Assembly: GCF_013409305.1 (NCBI RefSeq)
Contig: NZ_JACBZJ010000001.1
Location: 558,001 to 622,000 of the forward strand
Direction: 5' to 3'
DNA: 64,000 nucleotides
From: Cellulomonas soli
Lineage (GTDB): Bacteria > Actinomycetota > Actinomycetes > Actinomycetales > Cellulomonadaceae
A program made the position numbers and the translations under genes. The first letter of the stretch is position 1, and the number at the start of each line of letters is the position of its first letter. Shown here piece by piece: positions 24,475 to 34,237 of the stretch. The notes under the pieces were generated by a model. The model did no database searches. It had not been told where the DNA came from and saw only the letters and a program-made list of their open reading frames with translations.

Positions 24475-25416
24475 GTGGCACGTTCACCTCTCGCTCTCGC
24501 CGCCCTCGCGACCGTCGCGGTCCCCGGGCTCGACGCGTTCGACGTGCGCCGCTCCGACCACCCCGGCACCGACACCGACGTGGCGGTCGTGATCGACGCG
24601 ACCCGTCGACGCTGGGTCGTGCGCGCGCCGCGGACCGCGGCCGCCGGCGCCGCACTCGAGGCCGAGGCCGCGCTGCTGGGCTCCCTCGCCCCGTTCGTCG
24701 ACGCCGGCCGCCTGCCCTTCGCGGTACCCCGGCCCGCCGGCTTCGCGCACCTACCCGAGGGCGGACGAGCCTGCGTCCACCCCGAGATCGCCGGGCAACC
24801 GCTGAACCTGGAGACGCTCGAGCCCGGCCCGGGGCTGGCCGCCTCGCTGGGACGCGCGCTCGCCGCCCTGCACGAGCTGCCCACCTCGCTCGTCGAGGAC
24901 GCCGGCCTGCCCGTCTACGACGCCTCCGCCTACCGGGCCCGTCGTCAAGCCGAGGTCGACGAGGCCGCCCGGACCGGCAAGGTCCCGCCGACGCTGCTGC
25001 GGCGCTGGGAGGACATGCTGGAGGACGTCGCCCTGTGGCGGTTCCGTCCGACCGTGGTGCACGGGGACCTCACGAGCGAGGACGTGCTCGTCCGCGAAGG
25101 CGTCGTCTCCGGGATCCTCGACTGGAACGAGGTGAAGGTCGCCGACCCTGCCGACGACCTGTCCTGGGTCCTCGTCGCCGCCCCGCAGGACGCCGCCGAG
25201 GCCGTCATGGAGGCCTACCAGCTGCGCCGCACGGAGCTGACCGACCCGCACCTGACCGACCGCGCGCTGCTGGCCGGCGAGCTGGCCCTGGCCCGTTGGC
25301 TGCTGCACGGGGTCCGCAGCGGCGACCAGGAGATCGTCGCCGACGCCGTCGAGATGCTCGTCGACCTGGACGACCACACACGCACCGACGAGGACGCCGT
25401 CAGCTCGGTCGGCTGA
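24475..25416 (+). CDS. Aminoglycoside/macrolide-phosphotransferase-like kinase (APH fold)
   Basis: A 313-residue APH-family protein. The catalytic loop VVHGDLTSEDVLV (Brenner motif HGDxxxxN-like, with D instead of N near its end) and the metal-binding ILDWNEVKVADPADDL are clear. Related proteins sit beside adnAB in many actinobacteria, which argues for a housekeeping role rather than resistance, although a 2'-phosphotransferase activity cannot be excluded. GTG 24475 follows TAGGCT by 6 nt (leaderless). Its last 17 bp overlap the convergent adnB end. Confidence 0.85.
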   Translation: MARSPLALAALATVAVPGLDAFDVRRSDHPGTDTDVAVVIDATRRRWVVRAPRTAAAGAALEAEAALLGSLAPFVDAGRLPFAVPRPAGFAHLPEGGRACVHPEIAGQPLNLETLEPGPGLAASLGRALAALHELPTSLVEDAGLPVYDASAYRARRQAEVDEAARTGKVPPTLLRRWEDMLEDVALWRFRPTVVHGDLTSEDVLVREGVVSGILDWNEVKVADPADDLSWVLVAAPQDAAEAVMEAYQLRRTELTDPHLTDRALLAGELALARWLLHGVRSGDQEIVADAVEMLVDLDDHTRTDEDAVSSVG

Positions 25417-28400
25417 CCGCCACGACGGGCGACGGCGCGCCCGGGGCGCCTGCGGGCTCGTCGTCCGCCCCACCGTGCGACGTGGAGCGACGCAGCAGGT
25501 CGGTGATCTCGTCCTCGTCCAGCAGACGCTCGGGCCGGACCGTGACACCGGCGCCGACGTAGCAGAACGCCGCGCCCACCCGGTCCAGCGGGGTGCCGGT
25601 CCAGCGTGACCACGCCAGGCGGTAGACGGCGAGCTGCAGCTCGCGGGACGCCCGGGCGTCCGGATCGGTCGGCGGCGCCCCGGTCTTCCAGTCGACGACG
25701 ACCACGGCGTCGGCGGCAACCGCCGGCACCGAGCCGTCGGGGTGCGCCGGCTCGTCGGGGAACACCGCGTCGATGCGGGAACGGATCACGTAGCCGTCGA
25801 CGGGCGTCTCGATGTCCACCTCGACGGCCACCGGTCGGCGCTGCGCCCACGGGGTCGCCAGGAATGCGGCCCGCAGCGCGGCCTGGTCGGCGTCGACGGG
25901 CAGCGAGTCGTCGTCCGCGCCGGGCAGGTCGTCGAGATCGACGAGCGACGCGGAACCGAACCAGCCCTCCACCCAGGCGTGGAACGCCGTGCCCCGACGG
26001 GCCTGCGGCGACGGCTCGAGGGGCACCGGTCGGCGCAGAGCGCGCGCGAACTCCGCCGGGTCGCTGTCCAGGCGGACGAGGGCCGAGGCCGACAGGTGCG
26101 CGGGCAGGACGACCTCCGGCGACGGCCGGGCGGCGCGCTCCCGCTCGGCGAGCAGCCGGTCCGCGAGCGCGTCGAGAGGGTCGAGCGGCGCCGCCTCCGA
26201 GGAAGGGGTCGTCCCTGCACCCAGGGCGTCGCGCACGGCCGCGGCGGCGGCCTGCACCGGGCCGCGCCGGCTGTGCTCCGCTCCCGACCCGGCGAACGGG
26301 TCGCCGGGCCACACGACCACGCTCTGCGCGACCTCGCGCGGGTTCTCCACACCGTCGACCGGGACCTGCGCCCAGTCCTCCGTGCCGACGAGCCCAGCCT
26401 CGGCCAGCTCGGTGAGGAAGAGCGAGACCTTCCGCGCGCCCTTCGCCTGCCCCCACCAGGCCGCCGTGAGCAGCAGGTCGGAGCGCGCCCGGGTCAGCGC
26501 GACGTAGGCGAGACGGCGCTCCTCGGCGACCTCGTGGTCCCCGGCATCGAGCGCGAACTGCTTGCGGCGCGCCTCGAGGTCCTTCGGGGCGGCCGCACCG
26601 GCGTAGGCGAAGTCGGGCAGGTCGTGACGGTCGCCGCGCAGCGGGTACGGCAGGTTCCCCAGCCCGGTCAGCCAGGCGGAGTCCTTCGGCCCGTCCTTGC
26701 CCTGCGTGGCGGTCGCGGGCAGCCCGCCGTCGACCATCCCGGCCACCGCGACGACGTCCCACTCCAGACCCTTGGCGGCATGGATGGTGATGAGCTGCAC
26801 CGCGTCGGGGTCGGGTTCGGCGACGGGCAGGTCCAGTCCGTCCTCGCGGGACTCGGCCGCCTCCAGCCAGGCGAGGAACGCGCCGAGCGTGGGGTGGTCG
26901 GCCGACTGGGAGAAGTCGACCGCGACGTCCCGGAACGCGTCCAGGTGGGCTCGCGCCCGGCCCGGCGAGACGCCGGTACGGGCGGCGACCTCGATGTCCA
27001 GACCGAGCAGCCGCTCGGCCTCGCCGACCAGCTCGGGCAGCGAGAGGTACGTGTGCGCACGCAACGCACGCAGCAGTCCGGCCAGGTCGGCGAGCCGCGC
27101 CTGCGCCACCTCGGTGAGCGAGCGTCCGGTGCGGCTGCACCACTGCGCCGGGGGCAGGTCGTCCAGCGCGTCGACGATGCTGCGCTCGTCGACCACGTCG
27201 GCCTCGACCCCGCCAGCCGGCCGCCCGCGCCCCGGGCCCGCGTGCCGGGCGGACAGCTCGCTGGCCCACGCCGACAGCGCGTGCAGGTCGGCCGCCCCCA
27301 GTCGCGTCCGGGCGCCGGTGAGCAGCCGCACGAGCGCGTCGCCGCGCGACGGGTCGTGCGCCGCCTGCAGCGCGGCCACGAGGTCGACGACCTCCGGGGT
27401 CGACAGCAGGCCGCCGAGCCCGACGACCTCGACCGGGAGGCCCGCCTCGCGCAGGGCCTGCCGGAGCACCGGGAACTGGGCGCGCTTGCGGCACAGCACG
27501 GCCGCCGAGACACGGTCCACGCCGGGCCCCGCGGGCCGCCAGCGTTCGGCCACGAACCGGGCGACGGCCCGGGCCTCGTCCTCGACGGTGTCGGCCACGT
27601 GCGCCTGCACCCGCCCCTGGCCCGCACCCGGACGCGCCTCGAGCACGGGCAGCGGCACACGGGCACCGGCACGTAGCGGACCGGCGACGAGGTTCGCCGC
27701 GTCGAGGATCGCGTGGTCGTTGCGCCACGACGTCGACAGCGCGTGCACGTCGGCGCGCCGCGCCGCACCGTCCGCGCCGATCGTGCGGAACTGCTCCGGG
27801 AACCGCTCGAGCCCGCCCGCGCTGGCGCCCCGCCAGCCGTAGATGGACTGGTGGGGGTCCCCGACCGCGGTCACGGGGTGCCCGTCGCCGAACAACGACG
27901 AGAGCAGCGTGAGCTGGGCGAACGACGTGTCCTGGTACTCGTCGAGGAGCACCACGCGGAACCGCGCGCGCTCGGCGGCCCCGACCTCGGGCACGTCCCG
28001 CGCGAGGCGGGCGGCGAGCGCCACCTGGTCGCCGAAGTCGAGCACGTCCTGCGTGCGCTTGCGTGCCCGGTAGTCGGCGACCAGGTCGAGCACCCGCACC
28101 CGCTCCTGCAGGGAGCGCACGAGCCGGCGCACCTCGGCGTAGGGCTCGCGCGGCGGGCTGCCCGGCGGGGTCGCGGCGATCGCCTCGACGATCTCCTCGA
28201 TCCCCGTCTGCGCCTGCGCGGGCTCGAGCAGGTGCTCGTCGAGCGCCCCGGACAGCAGCAGGATCGCCTCGACGACGGTCGACGTGGCCGACTCGGTGTC
28301 CAGGTCACCGGTCCACGACTCGACGACCTCGCTCGCGAGCTGCCACTGCGCGGCCTCGCCGAGCAGCCGGGCGGACGGCTCGAGGCCGAGCCGCAGCGCG

Positions 28401-28816
28401 TGGTCGCCGACGAGCGAGGCGGCGTAGGAGTGGTAGGTCGAGACGGTCGGGCGCACGAGGTCCCCGAGCACGTCGTCCGTGCGTGAGCCCTCGGGGTGCA
28501 GCGCGGCCCTGCCGGGCAGCTCGACCCCGGCACGCGCGGCCGCCCGGTCGAGGTGCCGCAGCCGCAGCCGGACGCGGTCGCCGAGCTCGCCGGCGGCCTT
28601 GCGGGTGAACGTCAGGCCGAGCACCTGCTCGGGGGCCACGTAGCCGTTGGCGAGCAGCCAGACGACCCGCCCGGCCATGGTCTCGGTCTTGCCCGAGCCG
28701 GCCCCGGCGACGACGAGCGTCGGGACGAGCGGCGCCTCGATGATGCGCTGCTGCTCGGCGGTCGGCGGGTGCTGACCGAGCAGGGCGGAGATCTGGACGG
28801 CCGACAGCGCGCTCAC
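25400..28816 (-). CDS. adnB: AdnB-like helicase-nuclease subunit
   Basis: A 1138-residue subunit of the actinobacterial double-strand-break end-resection motor AdnAB. Superfamily 1 motor: Walker A GAGSGKT (38-44), LLDEYQDTS, GDPHQSIYGWRGA, HAAKGLEWDVV and ALTRARSDLL. A C-terminal RecB-type nuclease domain shows the SRIDAVFP aspartate and VVDWKTGAPP, followed by QLAVYRLAW. The intact Walker A makes this the driving motor. GTG 28816 overlaps the adnA stop by 4 bp (GTGA), so the subunits are co-translated. The end overlaps the convergent phosphotransferase by 17 bp. Confidence 0.93.
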   Translation of the reverse strand: MSALSAVQISALLGQHPPTAEQQRIIEAPLVPTLVVAGAGSGKTETMAGRVVWLLANGYVAPEQVLGLTFTRKAAGELGDRVRLRLRHLDRAAARAGVELPGRAALHPEGSRTDDVLGDLVRPTVSTYHSYAASLVGDHALRLGLEPSARLLGEAAQWQLASEVVESWTGDLDTESATSTVVEAILLLSGALDEHLLEPAQAQTGIEEIVEAIAATPPGSPPREPYAEVRRLVRSLQERVRVLDLVADYRARKRTQDVLDFGDQVALAARLARDVPEVGAAERARFRVVLLDEYQDTSFAQLTLLSSLFGDGHPVTAVGDPHQSIYGWRGASAGGLERFPEQFRTIGADGAARRADVHALSTSWRNDHAILDAANLVAGPLRAGARVPLPVLEARPGAGQGRVQAHVADTVEDEARAVARFVAERWRPAGPGVDRVSAAVLCRKRAQFPVLRQALREAGLPVEVVGLGGLLSTPEVVDLVAALQAAHDPSRGDALVRLLTGARTRLGAADLHALSAWASELSARHAGPGRGRPAGGVEADVVDERSIVDALDDLPPAQWCSRTGRSLTEVAQARLADLAGLLRALRAHTYLSLPELVGEAERLLGLDIEVAARTGVSPGRARAHLDAFRDVAVDFSQSADHPTLGAFLAWLEAAESREDGLDLPVAEPDPDAVQLITIHAAKGLEWDVVAVAGMVDGGLPATATQGKDGPKDSAWLTGLGNLPYPLRGDRHDLPDFAYAGAAAPKDLEARRKQFALDAGDHEVAEERRLAYVALTRARSDLLLTAAWWGQAKGARKVSLFLTELAEAGLVGTEDWAQVPVDGVENPREVAQSVVVWPGDPFAGSGAEHSRRGPVQAAAAAVRDALGAGTTPSSEAAPLDPLDALADRLLAERERAARPSPEVVLPAHLSASALVRLDSDPAEFARALRRPVPLEPSPQARRGTAFHAWVEGWFGSASLVDLDDLPGADDDSLPVDADQAALRAAFLATPWAQRRPVAVEVDIETPVDGYVIRSRIDAVFPDEPAHPDGSVPAVAADAVVVVDWKTGAPPTDPDARASRELQLAVYRLAWSRWTGTPLDRVGAAFCYVGAGVTVRPERLLDEDEITDLLRRSTSHGGADDEPAGAPGAPSPVVAVSRPS

Positions 28817-31800
28817 TCGACCACCTGCCCGCCCTCGGCCCGTGCCGGGCACGCCCGGCGGACCGGGCAGCGGTCGCACAGGTCGTTCACGGTCGCCTCG
28901 AACGCCGAGGCCGCCATGCGGTCGGCGACGCCGTCGACGAGCGTGCGCGCCCAGCTGGGCCCCTCGTCCTCCGGCCCGAGCGCGTCCTGCGTGCGCAGCG
29001 TCGCGGACGCTCCCGTGCCGAGGTAGACGAGCTGGGCGCCCGTGCTGGTCGCCTCGGGCAGCGCCTCGAACGCGCCGGCGTCGACGGCCAGCTGGTACGC
29101 GCCGAGCTGGGGGTTCGTCGCGGCCTGGTCCTTGCTCGGCGGGTTCGCACCCGTCTTGAGGTCGGCGATGCGCACGTGGTCGTCGTCCACCCGCTCGACG
29201 CGGTCGACGGAACCCTTCACGACCGCGCGGTCCGTCTCGAGCCGGAACGCGCCCTCGACCAGCAGGGGTGCACCCGCCCCGCGCAGGTAGCCCGCGAGCC
29301 GGCGCACCATCGCCTCGGCCTTGCGCCGGGTCGCGAGCGCGGGCCAGCCCTCCCCCAGGCCGAGCTGCGACCAGCGCTCGTCGAGGGCGGCCAGGAGCTC
29401 GGGCTCCGTCCCCGTCGGCAGGTCCTGCGCGATGGCGTGCACGAGCGTCCCGAGCGTCTGTCCGCTGCTGTCCGCCGCGGTGCCCCCGGCGGACTCGAAC
29501 GCCCAGCGCAGGGCGCAGCGCTGCGCCGACTCGAGCTTCGAGGGCGAGACAGGCACCTTCTCGTCCGCGGACCACAGCGGGGCGTCGCTCGACGGCCCGG
29601 CCAGGCCGTACCAGTCGTCGGGGTGGGCACCGGTGACGCCCTGTGCCGCGAGCCGGGCGAGGGTGGCCGCGGAGGCCGTGTCCTGCGTGCCCGCGAGCGC
29701 GGCGGACTCGAGGCGTGCACGCAGCAGGGCGACGAGCCCGCGCAGGTCGAGCGGTGAGGGTGCAACCGTGCGCCGCGGGTCCACGTCGGTGTCGCACGGG
29801 TCGACCAGGTCGCAGAACGGCGAGGGCTGGGCGTCGGTGTCGGCGACCGCGGTGACGAGCAGGTGGCTCCTCGACCGTGAGCAGGCGACCGCGAACGACC
29901 GCAGCTCGTCGGCGAGCACGGCCTGCCGGGCACCGGCGACGTCGAGGGTGCCGTCCGAGCGTCCGGCGAGGATCTCGACGAGGGTCTGGGCGCCCAGCAG
30001 CGAGTCGCGCAGCCGCAGGTCCGGCCAGGCCCCCTCCTGCACGCCGGCGACGACGACCACGTCCCACTCACGTCCCGCAGCACCGGCCGGGGTGAGCACC
30101 TGCACGGACTCGCGCGAGGCGCGGGCGGCGATCGTGTCGGACGGCAGGTCCTGCGCCTGCAGCCAGTCGGCGAACGCGCCGGGCGGGCTCTGCGGCATGC
30201 GGTCGACGAACGTCTCGGCGGCCCGGAACAACGCCAGCACGGCGTCGAGGTCCCGGTCGGCCCGCGAGCCGCCCGCACCGCCGGCGAGCGCCGAGCGTCG
30301 CCACGCCTCGGCGAGCCCCGCGGTGTCCCACAGCGCCCACAGCACGGTCTGCGCGTCCGCGCCCGTCCGCGCGGCCGCGTCGCGACCGGCCTGCAGCACC
30401 CCGGCCAGGTGCTCGACGGGACGACGCACGCCCGGAGGCAGGGTCGCGGCCCTGCCCGGCGTCTCGAGCGCCTCGACGAGCAGGACGTCGCTGGACCTGC
30501 CGCCCCCGCCGTCGAGCTCCTCGGCCCGCAGCGCCCGGCGCACCCGACGCAGCCCGACCGCGTCGAGACCGCCGAGCGGGGAGCAGGCCAGGCGGGCCGC
30601 GCCCTCGGCCGTGAGCGGGACGGCGCCGACGACGACGCGCACGGCGTCGAGCAGCGGCCTGACCGCGGGCTCCTCACGCAGCGGCACGTCGCTGCCGAGC
30701 ACGCTGACGGGGACGGACGCGGCGGCCAGCGCCCGGCGCAGTGCCGTGACGTGCGCACCCGAGCGCGTGACGACGGCCATCTCCTGCCACGGCACCGATC
30801 CCTCGAGGTGCGCCTCGCGCAGGGTGTGCGCGACGTAGGCGGCCTCCTGCGCGGCGCTCGGCAGGATCGCGACGCGCACATGGCCGTCGGCGCGACCGTC
30901 GGCAGGCGACGCCTTGCGGTGCGCCACCGCGCCGGAGGCACCAACCCGCTCGGTCACGTGCGTGACGACGTCCCGGAGCACGGGCCCGTGCCGCCAGACC
31001 GTGCCCAGCACGAGCGTCTCGGCGCCGAGCTCACCCGGCCCGCGCCCGGGCACCGCGGCACGCGCGACGAGCGAGGGAGTGGCACCGCGGAACGTCTGCA
31101 CGGCGACGTCCGGGTCGCCGACCAGCAGCAGGCGTGCGCCGTCGTCGGCGAGCACCCGCAGCAGCCGGGCGGTCGCGGCGGTGCTCTCCTGGTGGTCGTC
31201 GACGGCCACGAGCCGCCAGCGCGGGCGCGGCATGCCGGGCACCTCGTCGTCCCAGGCCAGCAAGGCCCGGGCCGCCTCGTCGACGACGACCGCCGGGTCG
31301 AACCGGGCGCCGACGTCCGGGGTGCTCGCCCGCAGCTCGTTGACGTCCAGGTACTCCTCGTAGAGCCGCGCCGCGCTCACCCATGCGGGCCGGTCGTGCG
31401 CGATACCGAGGTCGGCGAGGTCGGCCGGCGTGAGACCGCGCTCGGCCGCGCGCATGAGCAGGTCACGCAGCTCGTCACGGAACGCACGCAACGTCCAGGC
31501 GTCGGGGGGCACCTCGGCCGGCCAGCCGAGCGGCACGCCGTCGCCGTCGGCGTGCCCGGCGAGGAGCTCGGCCAGCAGCAGGTCCTGCTCGGCGCCCGAC
31601 ACGAGCGTGGGTGACGGCTCGCCGAGGGCCGACGCCCGTGCGCGCAGCACGGCGAACGCGGCCGCCGGAACGGTCTGCACGAGGGCGCGCCCGGACGTCC
31701 GGCGCAGCCGTGCGGACACCCGGTCACGCAGGTCGGCCGCCGCCCGCCGCCCGGCGGACAGGACGAGCACGTCCTCGGGCGCGAGCCCGGCGTCGACCGC

Positions 31801-32001
31801 GGCCACCACGGACTCCAGGACGACGGTCGTGCGGCCGGTGCCCGGCGCCCCCAGCACGAGCAGTGCCGGGTCCGTCCCTGCGGCCACCCGCTCGACGACC
31901 GACGCCTGCGTCGGGTCGAGCGTCACCGGGGCGCCCGGACCGGTGCGCGGCACGTCCGCGAGCGCCGGACGCACGAGGCGCAGGGCGGTCGGGGAGGTCA
32001 C
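28813..32001 (-). CDS. adnA: AdnA-like helicase-nuclease subunit with vestigial motor
   Basis: A 1062-residue partner of AdnB. The Walker A is degenerate (GAPGTGRTT, with R57 where the catalytic lysine belongs), motif II reads VAVDDHQES instead of DEYQD, and motif III survives only partly, so ATP hydrolysis is unlikely. The C-terminal nuclease is intact (RIADLKTGANPP) and carries the iron-sulfur cysteines (QRCALRW, then CDRCPVRRACPA). This matches mycobacterial AdnA, whose motor is also vestigial. GTG 32001 was chosen at the junction to family-like sequence; a TGGGAT box 6 nt upstream suggests leaderless initiation. Confidence 0.93.
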   Translation of the reverse strand: MTSPTALRLVRPALADVPRTGPGAPVTLDPTQASVVERVAAGTDPALLVLGAPGTGRTTVVLESVVAAVDAGLAPEDVLVLSAGRRAAADLRDRVSARLRRTSGRALVQTVPAAAFAVLRARASALGEPSPTLVSGAEQDLLLAELLAGHADGDGVPLGWPAEVPPDAWTLRAFRDELRDLLMRAAERGLTPADLADLGIAHDRPAWVSAARLYEEYLDVNELRASTPDVGARFDPAVVVDEAARALLAWDDEVPGMPRPRWRLVAVDDHQESTAATARLLRVLADDGARLLLVGDPDVAVQTFRGATPSLVARAAVPGRGPGELGAETLVLGTVWRHGPVLRDVVTHVTERVGASGAVAHRKASPADGRADGHVRVAILPSAAQEAAYVAHTLREAHLEGSVPWQEMAVVTRSGAHVTALRRALAAASVPVSVLGSDVPLREEPAVRPLLDAVRVVVGAVPLTAEGAARLACSPLGGLDAVGLRRVRRALRAEELDGGGGRSSDVLLVEALETPGRAATLPPGVRRPVEHLAGVLQAGRDAAARTGADAQTVLWALWDTAGLAEAWRRSALAGGAGGSRADRDLDAVLALFRAAETFVDRMPQSPPGAFADWLQAQDLPSDTIAARASRESVQVLTPAGAAGREWDVVVVAGVQEGAWPDLRLRDSLLGAQTLVEILAGRSDGTLDVAGARQAVLADELRSFAVACSRSRSHLLVTAVADTDAQPSPFCDLVDPCDTDVDPRRTVAPSPLDLRGLVALLRARLESAALAGTQDTASAATLARLAAQGVTGAHPDDWYGLAGPSSDAPLWSADEKVPVSPSKLESAQRCALRWAFESAGGTAADSSGQTLGTLVHAIAQDLPTGTEPELLAALDERWSQLGLGEGWPALATRRKAEAMVRRLAGYLRGAGAPLLVEGAFRLETDRAVVKGSVDRVERVDDDHVRIADLKTGANPPSKDQAATNPQLGAYQLAVDAGAFEALPEATSTGAQLVYLGTGASATLRTQDALGPEDEGPSWARTLVDGVADRMAASAFEATVNDLCDRCPVRRACPARAEGGQVVE

Positions 32002-32110
32002 GGCACGATCCCACCACAGCCCGCCGACACCGTGGGCCACCCCGAGGACCGCCTCGCGTGCCCCGCCGTCGAGCGAGCGGGCGTGCAGGGCCGACGGCTC
32101 AGGGGAAGGC

Positions 32111-33085
32111 TCAGGGGAAGGGCCACCCGTTCGGGATGCACGGGGCGGCCTTGTACGACTGCTGCTGCATCACGGGCGAGGTCATGCCGGGCCCCGGGCA
32201 CGCCTCGTGACCGTGCCCGAGCAGGTGGCCGACCTCGTGGTTCACCAGGTACTGGCGGTAGGCCGTCTTCTGCCCGGTCTGCTCGGCCGTCGCCTCGACC
32301 CACCGGCGCAGGTTGAGCACCGCGTGCCCGTTCGTGCCGCACGAGACCTGCCCGTTGGTGTCCAGCGGTGCGCACATGACGTCGACGAGCGTCGGGGAGG
32401 CGAGCACGACCGTGAGCTCGGCGGCACCGTCGGTGCGGGCGAAGGACATCGAGCCGTCGCCGCCCCAGCCGCGCGGGTCGTTGAGCGTGGTCATCACGGT
32501 GTCGGCGAACTTCTGCGCGTCGACCGCCAGGCCGTCCTCGACCTCGACCCGGACCGTGCGCACCGCGCCCGTCCCGGGACCTGCGTCGGAGCCCGGGACG
32601 ACGGTCGTGGTGCCGGTGCCCTGCTCGGTGACGACCGCGGACAGCAGCCCGGCCGCAAGGTCCTCGGGGGTGAGCCCTGCGGGCAGGGCCGTCGGGTTCG
32701 CGCCCTCGACGGCCACCTCGGTGAGGTCGGAGGGCACGGTGACCGGCGTCGGCGGCAGCGGCGTGCGCGCGGTCGACCGGCTGACGTCCTCGTCGCGCAA
32801 CGCGTCGGCGCCCACGGTCGGGTCCCCGGACGACCCACCGAGGGTCGGAGCACCCGACCCGACGGCGAGGACCACGGAGTCGAGCACGGCGCTGCGGCCG
32901 GGATGTCCGGACGCCCAGGCGCCGGCGCCCGCACCGGCGACCAGTCCTGCCGCGACCACCGACACGACGACGGGTCGGGGCCGTCGCGCACGCGAACGTG
33001 CCCGTGGACGCGCCCGACGGTCGCGGCGGCGGGAGCGCGCGCACACCTCCGGCTGGTCGCCCGACGGGGCGGCGGCGGAGGTCAT
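32111..33085 (-). CDS. DUF3152 metzincin-like exported protein
   Basis: A 324-residue protein with an arginine-rich cytoplasmic N-terminus, one membrane/signal helix (PVVVSVVAAGLVAGAGAGAW), a proline/threonine linker and a C-terminal zinc-metalloprotease-like domain. The metzincin-type site HEVGHLLGHGH gives H283, H287 and H293 as ligands; two cysteine pairs (MCAPLD...VSCG, EACPG...APCIP) could form disulfides outside the cell. Family function is unknown. ATG 33085 overlaps the stop of a three-codon ORF that owns the perfect Shine-Dalgarno, an unusual start region. The TetR promoter lies in the 50-bp gap upstream. Confidence 0.9.
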   Translation of the reverse strand: MTSAAAPSGDQPEVCARSRRRDRRARPRARSRARRPRPVVVSVVAAGLVAGAGAGAWASGHPGRSAVLDSVVLAVGSGAPTLGGSSGDPTVGADALRDEDVSRSTARTPLPPTPVTVPSDLTEVAVEGANPTALPAGLTPEDLAAGLLSAVVTEQGTGTTTVVPGSDAGPGTGAVRTVRVEVEDGLAVDAQKFADTVMTTLNDPRGWGGDGSMSFARTDGAAELTVVLASPTLVDVMCAPLDTNGQVSCGTNGHAVLNLRRWVEATAEQTGQKTAYRQYLVNHEVGHLLGHGHEACPGPGMTSPVMQQQSYKAAPCIPNGWPFP

Positions 33086-33135
33086 CACCCGGCCATGGTG
33101 CCACCTCCGGGGAGCGACCTGGCTACCATCACGGA

Positions 33136-33816
33136 ATGGGAGACCGGGACGGCGCGCGGGACGACGCGGGCGCGCCCCGGCACCGGGGCCCGCGGATGGC
33201 ACGCGACGAGCGACGCGCCCAGGTGCTGCAGATCGCCCAGGAGCTCTTCTCCTCCGAGGGGTTCCACCACGTGTCGATGGACGACATCGCCGTGCGTGCC
33301 GAGGTCAGCAAGCCGGTGCTGTACCGGCACTTCCCGTCCAAGCTCGACCTGTACCTGGCGGTCGTCGACCAGCGCGGGGCCGAGCTCGTCGCCGCGGTCG
33401 ACGCCGCGGTCGCCCCGCTGTCCCGCGGTCCGATGAACCCCGGCGACGGGCGGGCGATCGTCGTCGCCGTCGTCCGGGCCTACTTCACGTTCGTCGACGC
33501 GGCCGGGCAGTCGTCGGCGCTGCTCTTCGAGTCCGACGTCACGCACGACGCGGACGTGCGCACGCGCGTGGAGAGCGCGTCGTCCCAGGTCGCCGAGACG
33601 ATCGCGGTCGCGCTCGGGTCATCGACGGGGCTGTCCCGCGAGCCCGCGCTGCTGCTGGCCACCTCGCTCATCGCGATGGCGCAGGGCGCGGCGACGCACC
33701 GCTTCCGCGGCGGATCCACACTCGGCATGGAGGAGTCCGTCGACCTCGTCGCCCGGCTGTGCTGGGGCGGCGTGGCCGGCCTGGCGCGCGACCACGCGGC
33801 CGAGGCCACCGCCTAG
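33136..33816 (+). CDS. TetR-family regulator
   Basis: A 226-residue repressor. HTH: VSMDDIAVRAEVSKPVLYRHF, a standard TetR recognition region (written here in shortened form, about residues 43-63). The C-terminal ligand-binding helices include LLFESDVTHDADVRTRV. ATG 33136 follows TACCAT by 6 nt (leaderless). This branch, located upstream of DUF3107 in many actinobacteria, has no assigned ligand. Divergent from DUF3152. Confidence 0.9.
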   Translation: MGDRDGARDDAGAPRHRGPRMARDERRAQVLQIAQELFSSEGFHHVSMDDIAVRAEVSKPVLYRHFPSKLDLYLAVVDQRGAELVAAVDAAVAPLSRGPMNPGDGRAIVVAVVRAYFTFVDAAGQSSALLFESDVTHDADVRTRVESASSQVAETIAVALGSSTGLSREPALLLATSLIAMAQGAATHRFRGGSTLGMEESVDLVARLCWGGVAGLARDHAAEATA

Positions 33817-33921
33817 GATCGGTCCGTGCACGCAGCGGGCGCTCGCCCGGCTGCGTACCCATCCCAGACGTGCGCACGCCGATCCGGCGGGTGCACGATC
33901 CCTGACGAGGAGACGATCACG

Positions 33922-34146
33922 GTGGACATCACGATCGGTGTGCGCAACCAGGCCCGCGAGCTCGTCCTGGAGTCCGACCAGACCGCCGACGAGGTCAGCG
34001 CCGCCATCACCGCTGCACTGACCGGCAAGGTCGCCCTCGAGCTGACCGACGCCAAGGGTCGCCGGGTCATCGTTCCGACCGAGGCGCTCGGCTACGTCGA
34101 GCTGGGCACCGAGACGCGCGGGCGCGTGGGCTTCGGCACCGTCTGA
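33922..34146 (+). CDS. DUF3107 family protein
   Basis: A 74-residue soluble protein (MDITIGVRNQARELVLES, ending YVELGTETRGRVGFGTV) conserved next to ferritin-like and TetR genes in actinobacteria. GTG 33922 has GAGGAG 10 nt upstream; the valine is read as initiator methionine. Function unknown. Ends at a strong bidirectional terminator. Confidence 0.9.
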   Translation: MDITIGVRNQARELVLESDQTADEVSAAITAALTGKVALELTDAKGRRVIVPTEALGYVELGTETRGRVGFGTV

Positions 34147-34165
34147 GGGCTCGGGCCCGTCGGAC

Positions 34166-34211
34166 CACGACGGCGCCGGCCCGGGCACCTGTCCGGGCCG
34201 GCGCCGTCGTG
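34166..34211. terminator. Strong bidirectional terminator
   Basis: Perfect 19-bp stem (left arm 34166-34184, right arm 34193-34211) with an 8-nt loop, between convergent DUF3107 and ferritin-like genes. The longest perfect hairpin in the window. Confidence 0.85.
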
Positions 34212-34237
34212 CGTCAGGTGCTCGGGAGGTCGAGCCG

